Positions 42,096 through 53,444 of a stretch of 64,000 nt of DNA are shown here, one piece after another. A program made the position numbers and the translations under genes. The notes under the pieces were generated by a model. It worked only from the letters and a program-made list of their open reading frames with translations. It searched no databases and was not told the origin of the DNA. This DNA is from Aedes albopictus (taxonomy: Eukaryota > Arthropoda > Insecta > Diptera > Culicidae): the NCBI RefSeq assembly GCF_035046485.1, contig NC_085138.1, positions 342,500,263 to 342,564,262 on the forward strand. The letters are read 5' to 3'. Position 1 is the first letter of the stretch; each line of letters begins with the position of its first letter.

Positions 42096-45000
42096 CCTCC
42101 AGACATTTTGACAGGGATTCCTCCAGGAATTTCTCCAAGGATTCCTCCAGTTTTTCTCCAGGAATTCCTCCAGGAATTTCGTCAGGGATTCCAAAAGGAA
42201 TTTCTCCAGTGGTTCATCCAGTAATTTCTCCAGGGATTCATCCAGTATTTCTCCAGGAATTTCCTCAGGGATTCCGCCAGAAATTTCTCCAGGGATTCCT
42301 CCAGAAATTTCTGCAGGGATTCCTCCAGAAATTTCTCCAGGGATTCCTCCAGTATTTCTCCAGGAATTCCTCCAGTATTTCTCCAGGAATTCCTCCAGGA
42401 ATTTCTTCAGGGATTCCGCCAGGAATTTCTCCAGGGGTTCCTCCAGAAATTTCTCCAGGGGTTCCTCCATGGATTCCTCCAGGAATTTCTCCAGGGATTT
42501 CTCCAGTATTTCTCCAGAAATTCCTCCAGGAATTTCCTCAGGGATTCCGCCATGAATTTCTCCAGGGGTTCCTCCAGTAATTTCTCCAGGGATTTCTCCA
42601 GAAATTTCTGCAGGGATTCCTCCAGTATTTCTCCGAGAATTCCTCCATGAATTTCTCCAGGGGCTCCTCCAGTAATTTCTCCAGGGGTTCCTCCAGTAAT
42701 TTCTTCAGTGGTTCCTCCAGTAATTTCTCCCAGAATTCCTCCAGTGTTTCTCCAGGGATTCCTCCAGGAATTTCTCCAGGGATTCCTCCAGGAATTTCTC
42801 CAGGAATTTCTCCAGGAATTTCTCCAGGAATTTCTCCAGGGATTCCTCCAGTATTTCTCCAGGAATTCCTCCAGCAATTTCTTCAGGGATTTCGCCAGTT
42901 TTTCTCCAAGAATTTCCTCAGGGATTCCGCCAGGAATTTTTCCAGGGGTTCCTCCAGTAATTTCTCCAGGGATTCCTCCAGAAATTTCTTCAGGGATTCC
43001 TCTAGGAATTTATCCAGGGATTCCTCCAGTATTACTCCAGTAATTTCTCCAGTGGTTCCTCCAGTGATTTCTCCAGAAATTCCTCCAGTATTTCTCCGGG
43101 AATTCCTCCACGAATATTTTCAGGGATGTAGCCAGGAATTTCTCCAGTATTTCTCCAGGGATTCCGCCAGGAATTTCTCCAGGGATTCCGCCAGGAATTT
43201 CTCCAGGGATTCCTCCAGGAATTTCTCCAGGGATTCCTCCAGTATTTCTCCAGGAATTCCTCCACGAATATTTTCAGGGATTCCGCCAGGAATTTCTTCA
43301 GTAATTTCTCCAGGGATTCCAACAGTATTTCTCCAGGAATTTCTCCAGAAATTTCTTCAGGGATTCCGCCAGAAATTTCTCCAGGGGTTCCTCCAGTAAT
43401 TTCTCCAGGGATTCCTCCAGAAATTTCAACAGGGATTCCTCCAGAAATTTCTTCAGGGATTCCGCCAGAAATTTCTCCAGGGGTTCCTCCAGTAATTTCT
43501 CCAGGGATTCCTCCAGGAATTTCCTCAAGGATTTCGCCAGGAATTTCTCCAGGGGTTCCTCCAGCAATTTCTCCAGGGATTGTTCCAGAAATTTTACAGG
43601 AATTCCGCCAGAAATTTCTCCAGGGGTTCCTCCAGTAATTTCTCCAGGGATCCCTCCAGGAATTTCTCTAGGGATTTCTCCATGAATTTCTCCAGGGATT
43701 CCTCCAGTTTTTCTCCAGGAATTCCTCCAGGAATTTCGTCAGGGATTCCAAAAGGAATTTCGCCAGTGGTTCCTCCAGTAATTTCTCCAGGGATTCATCC
43801 AGTATTTCTCCAGGAATTTCCTCAGGGATTTCGCCAGGAATTTCTCCAGAGGTTCCTCCAGGAATTTCTCCAGGGATTCCTCCAGACATTTTGACAGGGA
43901 TTCCTCCAGGAATTTCTGCAAGGATTCCTCCAGATATTTCTCCAGGGATTCGTCCAGGAATTTATCCAGGGATTCCTGCAGTAATTTCTCCAGGAATTCC
44001 TCCAGGAATTTCCTCAGGGATTCCGCCAGGAATTTCTCCAGGGGTTCCTCCAGTAATTTCTCCAAGGATTCCTCCCGAAATTTCTACATGGATTCCTCCA
44101 GGAATTTCTCAAGGGATCCTCATGGAATTTTTAAATGAATAATAATCCTCCAGGAATTTCTCCAGGGATTCCTCCAGTATTTCTCCAGGAATTCATCCAG
44201 GAATTTCCTCAGGGATTCCGCCAGGAATTTCTCCAGTGGTTCCTCCAGTAATTTCTCCAGGGATTCCTCCAGGAATTTGTCCAGGTATTCCTCCGGTATT
44301 ACTCCAGGAATTTCTCCAGGGATTCCTACAGAAATTTCTCCAGAAGTTCCTCCAGTAATTCTCCAGGAATTCATCTAGTAATTTCTACAGGGATTTCTCC
44401 AGGAATTTCTTCAGGAATTCCTCCAGGAATTTCTACAGGGATTCCTCCAGAAATTCTACAGGGTTTCCTCCAGTAATTTCTCCAGGGATTCCTCCAGTAT
44501 TTCTCCAAGAATTCCTCAAGGAATTTCTTTAGGGATTCCGCCAGGAATTTCTCCAGGGGTTCCTCCAGTAAATTCTCCAGAAATTCCTCCAGAAATTTCT
44601 ACAGGTTTTCCTCCAAGAATTTCTCCAGGGATTCCTCCAGTATTTCTCCAGGAATTTCCTCAGGGATTCCGCCAGAAATTTCTTCAGGGATTCCTCCAGA
44701 AATTTCTACAGGGATTCCTCCAAAATTTCTCCAGGGATGCCTCCAGTATTTCTCCAGGAATTTCTCCAGTATTACTCCAGGAATTCCCCCAGGAATTTCT
44801 TCAGGGATTCCGCCAGGAATTTCTCCAGTGGTTCCTCAAGTAATTTCTCCAGTATTTCTCCGGGAATTCCTCCTGGAATTTCTGCAGGGATTCCGCCAGG
44901 AATTTCTTCAGGGGTTCCTCCAGAAATTTCTCCAGGGGTTCCTCCAGGGATTCCTCCAGGAATTTCTCCAGGGATTCCTCCAGTATTTCTCCAGAAATTC

Positions 45001-47260
45001 CTCCAGGAATTTCCTCAGGGATTCCGCCATGAATTTCTCCAGGGGTTCCTCCAGTAATTTCTCCAGGGATTCCTCCAGAAATTTCTGCAGGGATTCCTCC
45101 AGTATTTCTCCGGGAATTCCTCCAGGAATTTCTCCAGGGGCTCCTCCAGTAATTTCTCCAGGGGCTCCTCCAGTAATTTCTTCAGTGGTTGCTCCAGTAA
45201 TTTCTCCCAGAATTCCTCCAGTGTTTCTCCAGGGATTCCTCCAGGAATTTCTCCAGGGATTCCTCCAGAAATTTCTGCAGGGATTCCTCCAGTATTTCTC
45301 CGGGAATTCATCCAGGAATTTCTCCAGGGGCTCCTCCAGTAATTTCTCCAGGGGCTCCTCCAGTAATTTCTTCAGTGGTTGCTCCAGTAATTTCTCCCAG
45401 AATTCCTCCAGTGTTTCTCCAGGGATTCCTCCAGGAATTTCTCCAGGGTTTCCTCCAGGAATTTCTCCAGGAATTTCTCAAGGAATTTCTCCAGGAATTT
45501 CTCCAGGGATTCCTCCAGTATTTCTCCAGGAATTCCTCCAGCAATTTCTTCAGGGATTCCGAAAGTTTTTCTCCAGGAATTCCTCCAGGAATTTCCTCAG
45601 GGATTCCGCCAGGAATTTTTCCAGGGGTTCCTCCAGTAATTTTTCCAGGGATTCCTCCAGAATTTTCTTCAGGGATTCCTCCAGGAATTTATCCAGGGAT
45701 TCCTCCAGGCTTTCTCCAGGAATTTCCTCAGGGATTCCACCAGGAATTTCTCCAGGGTTTCCTCCAGTAATTTCTCCAGGGATTCCTCCAGAAATTTCTC
45801 CAGGAGTTCCTCCAGGAATTTCTCCAGGAATTTCTCCAGTGGTTCCTCCAGTGATTTCTCCAGAGATTTTTCCAGCATTTCTCCGGGAATTCCTTCACGA
45901 ATATTTTCAGGGATGTAGCCAGGAATTTCACCAGTATTTCTCCAGGGATTCATCCAGGAATTTCTCCAGGGATTCCTCCAGTATTTCTCCAGGGATTTCT
46001 CCAGGAATTTCCTCAGGGATTCCGCCAGGAATTTCTCCAGTGGTTCCTCCAGTAATTTCTCCAGGGATTGTTCCAGAAATTTTTACAGGAATTCCGCCAG
46101 GAATTTCTCCAGCGGTTCCTCCAGTAATTTCTCCAGGGATTCCTCCACAAATTTCTCCAGGGATTCCTCCAGAAATTTTTCCAGGGATTCCTTCAGGAAT
46201 TTATCCAGGGATTCCTCCAGTATTTCTCCAGGAATTCCTCCAGGAATTTCCTCAGGGATTCCGCCAGGAATTTCTCCAGAGGTTCCTCTAGTAATTTCTC
46301 CAGGGGTTCCTCCAGTATTTTTTCCAGGGATTCCTCCAGGAATTTCTCTAGGGATTTCTCCATGAATTTCTCCAGGGATTCCTCCAGTTTTTCTTCAGGA
46401 ATTCCTCCAGGAATTTCGTCAGGGATTCCAAAAGGAATTTCTCCAGTGGTTCCTCCAGTAATTTCTCCAGGGATTTATCCAGTATTTCTCCAGGAATTTC
46501 TCCAGGGGTTCCTCCAGTAATTTCTCCAAGGATTCCTCCCGAAATTTCTACATGGATTCCTCCAGGAATTTCTCCAGAGGTTCCTCCAGCAATTTCTCCA
46601 GGGATTCCTCCAGAAATTTTGACAGGTATTCCTCCAGAAATTTCTCCAAGGATTCCTCCAGATATTTCTCCAGGGATTCTTTCAGGAATTTATCCAGGGA
46701 TTCCTGCAGTAATTTCTCCAGGAATTCCTCCAGGAATTTCCTCAGGGATTCCGCCAGGAATTTCTCCAGGGGTTCCTCCAGTAATTTCTCCAAGGATTCC
46801 TCCCGAAATTTCTACATGGATTCCTCTAGGAATTTCTTCAGGGATTCCTCCAGGAATTTCTCCAGGGATCCTCATGGAATTTTTAAATAAATAATAATAA
46901 TCCTCTAGGAATTTCTCCAGGGATTCCTCCAGTATTTCTCCAGGAATTCCTCCAGGAATTTCCTCAGGGATTCCGCCAGGAATTTCTCCAGGGGTTCCTC
47001 TAGCAATTTCTCCAGGGATTCCTCCAGACATTTCTCCAGGGATTCCTCCAGGAATTTCTCCAGGGATTCCTCCAGTATTTCTCAGGAATCCCTCCAGGAA
47101 TTTCTCCAGGGATTCCGCCAGGAAATTCTCCAGTGGTTTCTCCAGTAATTTCTCCAGGGATTCCTCCAGGAATTTCTCCAGGCATTTCTCCAGGAATTTC
47201 TTCAGGGATTCCTCCAGGAATTTCTCCAGGAATTTTTAGATAAATAATAATAATCCTCCA
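42096..47260 (+). repeat. 24-bp minisatellite array, central block with higher-order repeats
   Basis: Same 12-mer pair as the left block, highly homogeneous. Rare variants mark higher-order units. GGATTCCAAAAGGAATTT is at 42186, 43743 and 46423 (also 39270 left of the insertion). GAAATTTCTGCAGGG followed by GGGGCTCCTCC is at 38901, 42601, 45078 and 45268. TTTTTAAATGAATAATAATC-type AT-rich breaks are at 44128, 46879 and 47232. Segments 43735-44150 and 46415-46905 are near copies about 2.7 kb apart. The longest open frame (44828-46291) is a repeat artefact. Confidence 0.95.
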
Positions 47261-49815
47261 GGAATTTCTCCAGGGATTCCTCCAGTATTTCTCCAGGAAT
47301 TCTCCAGGAATTTCCTCAGGGATTTCGTCAGGGATTTCGCTAGGAATTTTATCAGTGGTTTCTCCAGTAATTTCTCCAGGGGTTCCTCCAGTAATTTGCC
47401 CAGAGTTTTCTCCTGAAATTCCTCCAGGGATTCCTTCAGGAATTCCTCTAGGGATTCCTACAAGAATTCCTCAAGGTATCCCCCCAGAGATTCCCCCAAG
47501 AATTCCTCCAGGGATTTATCCAGATAGTCCTCTAAGTATCCCTCCAGGGATTCCGCCAGGAGTTCTTCTAGATTCATCCAGGTAGTCCCCATGGGACTCC
47601 TTTAGGATTTTCTCCAGGGATTCCGCCAAAAATTCTTCCAGAGATTCCTCCAAAAATTTTTCCAGGGATACCTCCAGGAGTTCCTCCAAGAATGTTCGAG
47701 GGATTTCTAAAGGAATTTGCCCTGGATTCGTCCTGGGCGGCATTTCTCCAGGGAATCCTCAGAGATTCCTCCAGGAATTCCTCCAGGGATTCCTCCAGTA
47801 ATATCTCCAGGGATTTCTCCAGAGATTTCTCCAGGAATTACCCTAGGAATCCTTTCAGGTACTTCTCAAAGCACTACTCCAGGAATTCCTCCCGGGAATC
47901 CTCCAGAAATATCTGCACGCATTCCTTTAGAAATTTTTCCAGGTCTTTCTCCAGAAATTCCTCCAAGGATTCCTACAGGAATTTCTCTAAAAATACCTCA
48001 AGCGATTTCCCTAGGAATTCCTCCAAGAATTCCTCCAGAAATTCCTCCACGAATTTCTACAGCAATTTTTCCAGGGATTCCTCAAGAAATTCCTCTGAGG
48101 ATTCCTTCAGAAATTTCTTTAGGGTTCCTCCAGGAATTTCTCCAGGAAATCCTCCAGGATTATCTCACGGGATTCGTTCATTCATCGAGAATTTCATTAG
48201 GGATTTCTACAGAAATTTCTTCAGGGATTTCTAGGATTTTTTCCAGGGATTCCTCCAGGATTTTTTTCCAGAAATTCCTCCATGAATTCCTCCTGGAATT
48301 CCATCAGGAATTCCTCCTGGAATTCCATCAGAAATTGCTCCAGGAATTCCATCAGGAATTCCTTCAGGTATACCTCCAGGAAATCCTCTAGGGATTTCCC
48401 GGGGGATTCCTCCAAGAATTTCTCCAAGTATCCCCTACGGATTCCTCCAGAAATATTTCCACGCATTCCTTTAGAAATTTCTCCAGTGATCATCCAGAAA
48501 TTTCTCCAGGGATTCCTCCAGAAATACCTCTAGATATTCCTGCAGAGCTAACTCCAGGGATCCCTCCTGGAATTCCTCCAGAGCTTTCTCCAGGATTCCT
48601 ACAGGAATTTCTTTAGGGATTTTCCGGAAATTTCTTCAGGGGATCCTCCAGGAATTTTTTCACGGATTCCTCAAGGAATTTTTTCAGGGATTCCTGCAAG
48701 AATTTCTCCAGAAATTTCTCCAGGGATTCCTTCAGGAATTCTACCAGGAATTGCTTTAGGAATTACCCGAGGAATTGCTCCAAGAATTCCTCTAGGTATT
48801 CTCCCACGGGATTCCTCCAAGAATTCCTCCAGGAATTTCTCACGGGAATTCTTCAGATTTTTTTAAGGGATTCCTCCAGGAATTTCTCCAAGGATTGCTC
48901 CAGGCATTCCTCCAGGGATTTCTCCAGAAATTCCTCTGAGAATTCCTCCTGGGATTCTACCAAGAATTTATGTAGATTCCTCCTGGTATTGCCCAAGGGA
49001 CTTCTTCAGGAATTCCTCCAAAAATGCTTCCAGAGATTGCTCCAAAAATTTCTCCATGGGTTCCTTAAGGGCTACTTCCAGGGATTCCGACAGGAATTTC
49101 TCCAGGGGTTCCTCCAGTTATTTTTCCAGGGATTCCGCCAGAAATTCCTCCAGGGATTCCTCCAGGAATTCCTCTAGGGATTTCTCGAAGGATTCTCACA
49201 AGAATTCCTCAAGGTATCCCCCAGGGATTTCTCCAAGAATTCCCAGGGATTCTTTCGAGAATTCCTCCAGGGATTCCTCCAAGAAATTCTTCAGAAATTC
49301 ATCTAAGTATTCCCCCAGGGATTCCGCCAGAAATTTATCTAGATTCCTCCAGGTATTGCCCAAAAGACTCCTTCAGGAATTTCTCCAGGGATTCCTCCAA
49401 AAATTCCTCCAGAGATTGCTCCAGAAATTTCTCCATGGATTCCTCCAGGAATTCCTCCTGGGATTTCTCCAGGAAATTATCCAGGGAATCTTCAAGGAAT
49501 ATCCCCTGAATTCATCCAGGGCTACCTCAAGAAACTACTCCAGGGATTCCGCCAGGAATTTCTCCAGGGATCCCTCCATGGATTCCTTCAGGGATTCCTC
49601 CAGGAATTCATCCAGTAATTTCTTCTGGGATTTCTCCAGGGATTCCTCCAAGAATTCTTCTAGGAATTCCTCCAGGTATTTCCCAAGGAACTCCATCAAG
49701 AATTTGTCCAGAGGTTCCTCCAGAAATTTCTCCACGCATTCCTTTAGAAATTTTTCCATGGTTCCTCCAATATTTTTTCCCAAGATTCTTTTAGGGATTC
49801 CTCCAGGAATATCTT
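47261..49815 (+). repeat. 24-bp minisatellite array, diverged right block
   Basis: The 12-mers are still clear (GGATTCCTCCAGGAATTTCT) but variants such as CTCCTGGAATTCCATCAGG (48290-48365), CCTCAAGGTATCCCCC and ATTGCTCCAGGAATTC accumulate. Spacing is less regular than in 42096-47260. Divergence grows to the right. Confidence 0.9.
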
Positions 49816-49970
49816 CCCAGTCAACACACGATCGCATATGATGTTGAATAGGATGCAAAAGTGGAGGCGATATGCGTACACTTTACACACGGTAAAATGG
49901 AAGCATGTGCGCATATGGCCTCCACTTTAGCATCCTATTCAACATCGTATAAGACTTTGTGTTAGCTGGG
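49816..49970. mobile_element. 155-bp MITE in the array, CCCAG..AACAC ends
   Basis: CCCAGTCAACACACGATCG at the left and GTGTTAGCTGGG at the right are inverted. The inner arms match well: GATGTTGAATAGGATGC / GCATCCTATTCAACATC and AGTGGAGGC / GCCTCCACT. The array resumes directly on both sides. Confidence 0.8.
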
Positions 49971-50465
49971 TTCAGATATTCCTGCAGATATAACTCCAGA
50001 GATCCCTCCTGGAATTCTTCCAGGGCTACCTCCAGTAATTCCTCCAAGGATTCCTACAGGAATTCCTCCTAGGATTCCTACAGGAATTCCTTCAAAAATT
50101 CCTCCATGGATTTCCCTTGGAATTCCTCCAGAAATCCCTCCAGGAATTTCTACAGCAATTTTTCCAGGGATTGCTCAAGAAATTCCTCTGCGGATTCCTC
50201 CAGGAATTCCGCCAGGAACTTCTCAAGGGTTCCTCCAGAAATTTCTCACGGGATTCCTCCAGGAATTTCTCCAGGAATCTCTCCAGGAATTTCTCTAGGA
50301 ATTTCTCCAGAGATTTCTTCAGGGTTTCCCCTAAGAATTCCTCCAGGTATTAGTCCAAGAATTTCTCCAGGAAATCCTCCAGAAATATCTCCAGGGATTA
50401 TTCCAGAAACTCCTCCAGGGCTTCCTTCAAGATACCCTCCAAGGATTCCTTCAGGAATTCCTTAA
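49971..50465 (+). repeat. 24-bp minisatellite array, right end
   Basis: Diverged 12-mers continue (GGAATTTCTCCAGGAATCTC, AGGATTCCTTCAGGAATTCC) and fade out near 50465. Confidence 0.85.
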
Positions 50466-50479
50466 AAAATACCTCCTCT

Positions 50480-51415
50480 ATGAAAGTTTCATCGATTCCG
50501 TGGATACATTCTGGAAATTCAGAAGTAATTTCTTTGGATGTTTTTGTACAGTTTATTTGTATTACTTACGTCTATTCCATTTAAGAATATCTTCGGCAAT
50601 TCAATTTGGGGATCTTTTTTGCATATTAGAAAACTCTTTTCTAACAATTTCTGCGAAAATTGTTTCTTAAATTCATTCGACATTTTTTTGCAATTTTTTT
50701 TAGCAGATCATTTGGTTATTATTTCGGCAACGTTGTTGTGAATTGCTTCAGCAATATATTTTTTATTCGTGGTAATTTGTTAGAAAATTTGTTCAATAAT
50801 TCATTTGGGAGTCATTTTTTTTCATTCATTAGAAAATTTGGCGTTTTTTTGGTAATTTCTATAGGCAATTACATGGTAAATTTATTCAGCAATAATTTTT
50901 TTTAAGTTTTTTTTAAGAATTTCAATGGGATTACTTATTTTATCAATTTGTTCGTCAATTTCTTTGGAAATTCCTTCGGTTAGTTCTTTATAGATCCTGT
51001 TGGCAATTGCTTGGGAAAATTATTTGTGAAATTTTCCAGTGATGTACTTTAAATTCTAAAGCTTTCAACAATTTCTTCGAGAATCCCTAAGGCATTTACT
51101 AACGGGAAATTCTTCGGCAACTTATATAGTATTTAGTTTGGAAAATTATTTAAAACTCTCTGTGAACTTTCATGGTAATTCCTCTATGGGTTATGTGTAA
51201 TGGGTAATAGGTATGGGTAATTTCTTTCGAGATTCCTTTGGGAATCTTCTCGGCAATTGCTTCAAAAATTTCTTCGGCAATTGATAAGGAATTCCTTTGG
51301 CAATTGTTTCAAGACTTCCTTTGGTTTGGTTTGGCCTTAAATTCCTACACCAATCACGTTGACACTTCTTTCAGCAATTTCTTTGAACATTGACTCATTT
51401 TATGGAATGTTTGCT
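50480..51415 (+). repeat. Degenerate TTCGGCAATT repeat (class B), right of the array
   Basis: Words such as ATCTTCGGCAATTCAATTTG, TTTCGGCAACGTTG, TCTCGGCAATTGCTTC and TTCTTCGGCAATTG recur every 20-60 bases without a stable period. Open frames at 50538-50905 are T-rich by-products. Confidence 0.45.
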
Positions 51416-51416
51416 A

Positions 51417-51530
51417 ACATGAAAGATGGCAAAATAACTCATAGGACTTTTATGCGAATAACGTAAGAAAAATATGCTACCGTTCAGAAAAGTATTTTCA
51501 ATCCTGCCCCAGTGTGCGGGGTATACAAAA
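51417..51530 (+). repeat. Dispersed repeat fragment shared with 5426-5600
   Basis: CATGAAAGATGGCAAAATA, GCGAATAACGTAAGAAAAAT and TCCTGCCCCAGTGTG match the copy at 5426-5600. Confidence 0.5.
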
Positions 51531-51689
51531 AATCAGCAGATATTATCAACCTAATGGATTTGCCTTATTGTAAGCCAATCGTGCAAAGAGAGTTTTCAAA
51601 GTGCAAGCAAAATGAACATAGTTATCGTTTGTAGAAATGCGTCGTTTGAACGGTATTGTAATCGGAACTATATTAATTTAAATATTTAT

Positions 51690-53444
51690 TTTGAAAATCC
51701 ATGGAGGAATTCCAGGAGGAATTTGTTGAGGAATTCCTGGAAGAGTTTTGGGAGATGCTTCTTCAGGATTTTCTGGTGGCATCCATGGAGGAATCCCTAG
51801 AGGAAAAGTTTGAGGAATTCTGGCAGAAATTTCTGGAGGATTTTCTAGAGGAATTCCTAGAGCAATCCCTGGAAGAACTTCTCTAGGTATTTCTGGAGGA
51901 GTTCCTAAACGAATGTTTAGAGTAATTTATGGAGGATGCTTTTGAGGAATTACAGGAGGAAGTCCTGGAGCAAGAAAATATTTCTGGAGGAATTTCTGAA
52001 AACTTTTTGGGAGCAATCTATGGAGAAATTCTTTAAGGAATTACCGAAGGAATTCCTGAAGGAATTTTTTAAGGACTTTCGGGACAAAAAATTCAAGCTT
52101 CTTTGAGGAACTTCTAGAAGGAATTCCAGAGGAATTTCTGAAAAAAAATCATAGATGAATCCCTGAAGAAATTTCTGCAGAAATTCCTAGAGAAATTCCT
52201 GCAGGAATCCTGGCAATAATTCCAACAGGATTTTCTTGAGGAATGCTAGAGGGAATACCTGGAGGAATCCCTGAAGGAATTCCCGGAGGTTCATTTGAGG
52301 TTCCTTGAAGGAATTTCTGGAGAAATTCCTAGTGAAATTTTTTAGGCTTACCCGGCGAAAATCCTGGAGGAATGTCTCCTGGAGATATTTCTGATGGAGT
52401 TCCTGGACAATCCCTGGAGAATTTCAGGAATAATCCCTGCAAGAAATCGTTGAGGAATTTCTGGAGATTTATTTTTTATTTTTGAAAGAGCTTCTGGAGG
52501 AATATTTTAAAGAAATTTATGGATTGATCCCTGGAGGAATTTCTCGAAGAATTCCTGGGGGAATTCCTGGAATAGTTCTGGGAGATTTTTTAAGGATTTT
52601 CTGGAGGAATCCGTGGAGGAATTCTTGGAGGAATCCCTATAGGAAATCTTGAAGGAATTCAAGCAGAAATTCCTAGAGGATTTTCTGAAGGAATTCCTGG
52701 AGGATTCCCTGGAGAAATACCTGGAATGATACCTGTAGAAAAACTTGGAGGTGTTTCTGGAGGAATTCGTGAAGGAATTTCAAGAGAAATTTATGGGATT
52801 CCTTAAAAGATTACTGGAGGAATTCCTGGGAGAATTCTATGCAGAATGTGTGGAGGAATATTCGAGGCTCCCTGAAGGAATTTCTGGAGGAATTCCTAGA
52901 TAAATTGCTGGAGGAATTCCTGGAGGGATTGTTTGGGGAATTTCCGGAGAAATTTTTTAAATTTACTTGGAGAAACTCCTAGAGGAATGCCTTCTGGAAG
53001 ATGTCTGATGGAAATCCTAGATAAATTTCTGATAGAATTCCTGGAGAAATACCTGGAGGAATTCCTGTAGGAATTTCTGAAGAAATTCCTGGAGAATCCC
53101 TGAAGAAATTCCAGGAGCAATCCCTGTAAGAATTCCTAGAGGAATTTGTGGAGGAATTCTTTGAAGAATTCCCGGAGATTTTTTTTAATTTCTGAAGGAG
53201 CTTCTGAAAGAATTTTTGAGCAATTTCTAAAGAAATTGGATGGATCTCTGGAAGAATTTCTGGAAGAGTTCTGGGAGATTTTTTTCAGGATATTCAGGAG
53301 GAATACGTGGAGGAATTCCTGGAGGAATCCGTAAAGGATATCTTGGAAAAATTCAGGCAGAAATTCCAAGAGGATTTTCTGAATGGAAACCTTTAGGAAT
53401 TCCTGGAGAAATCTGGAAGAATCCTTGTAGAAAAACTTGAAGAT
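51690..53444 (-). repeat. Minisatellite in inverted orientation, first block
   Basis: The plus strand now reads GGAGGAATTCCTGGAGAAAT, the complement of the main array unit, with many substitutions. Segment 52490-52800 is repeated with changes at 53180-53444, continuing after the inserted element at 55628; the spacing is about 690 bp. Confidence 0.85.

Noticed and set aside
44828..46291. 487-codon open frame on the plus strand
   Set aside because: It is made only of the 24-bp minisatellite unit, which lacks stops in all six frames; the opposite strand and other frames are also open, and frames shift freely between units.
35806..47260. CRISPR-like regular repeats
   Set aside because: Units are contiguous with no unique spacers, the genome is eukaryotic, and no cas-like genes exist.
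49056..49841. 261-codon Ser/Arg/Asn-rich frame
   Set aside because: Translation of diverged minisatellite; it even runs into the MITE at 49816.
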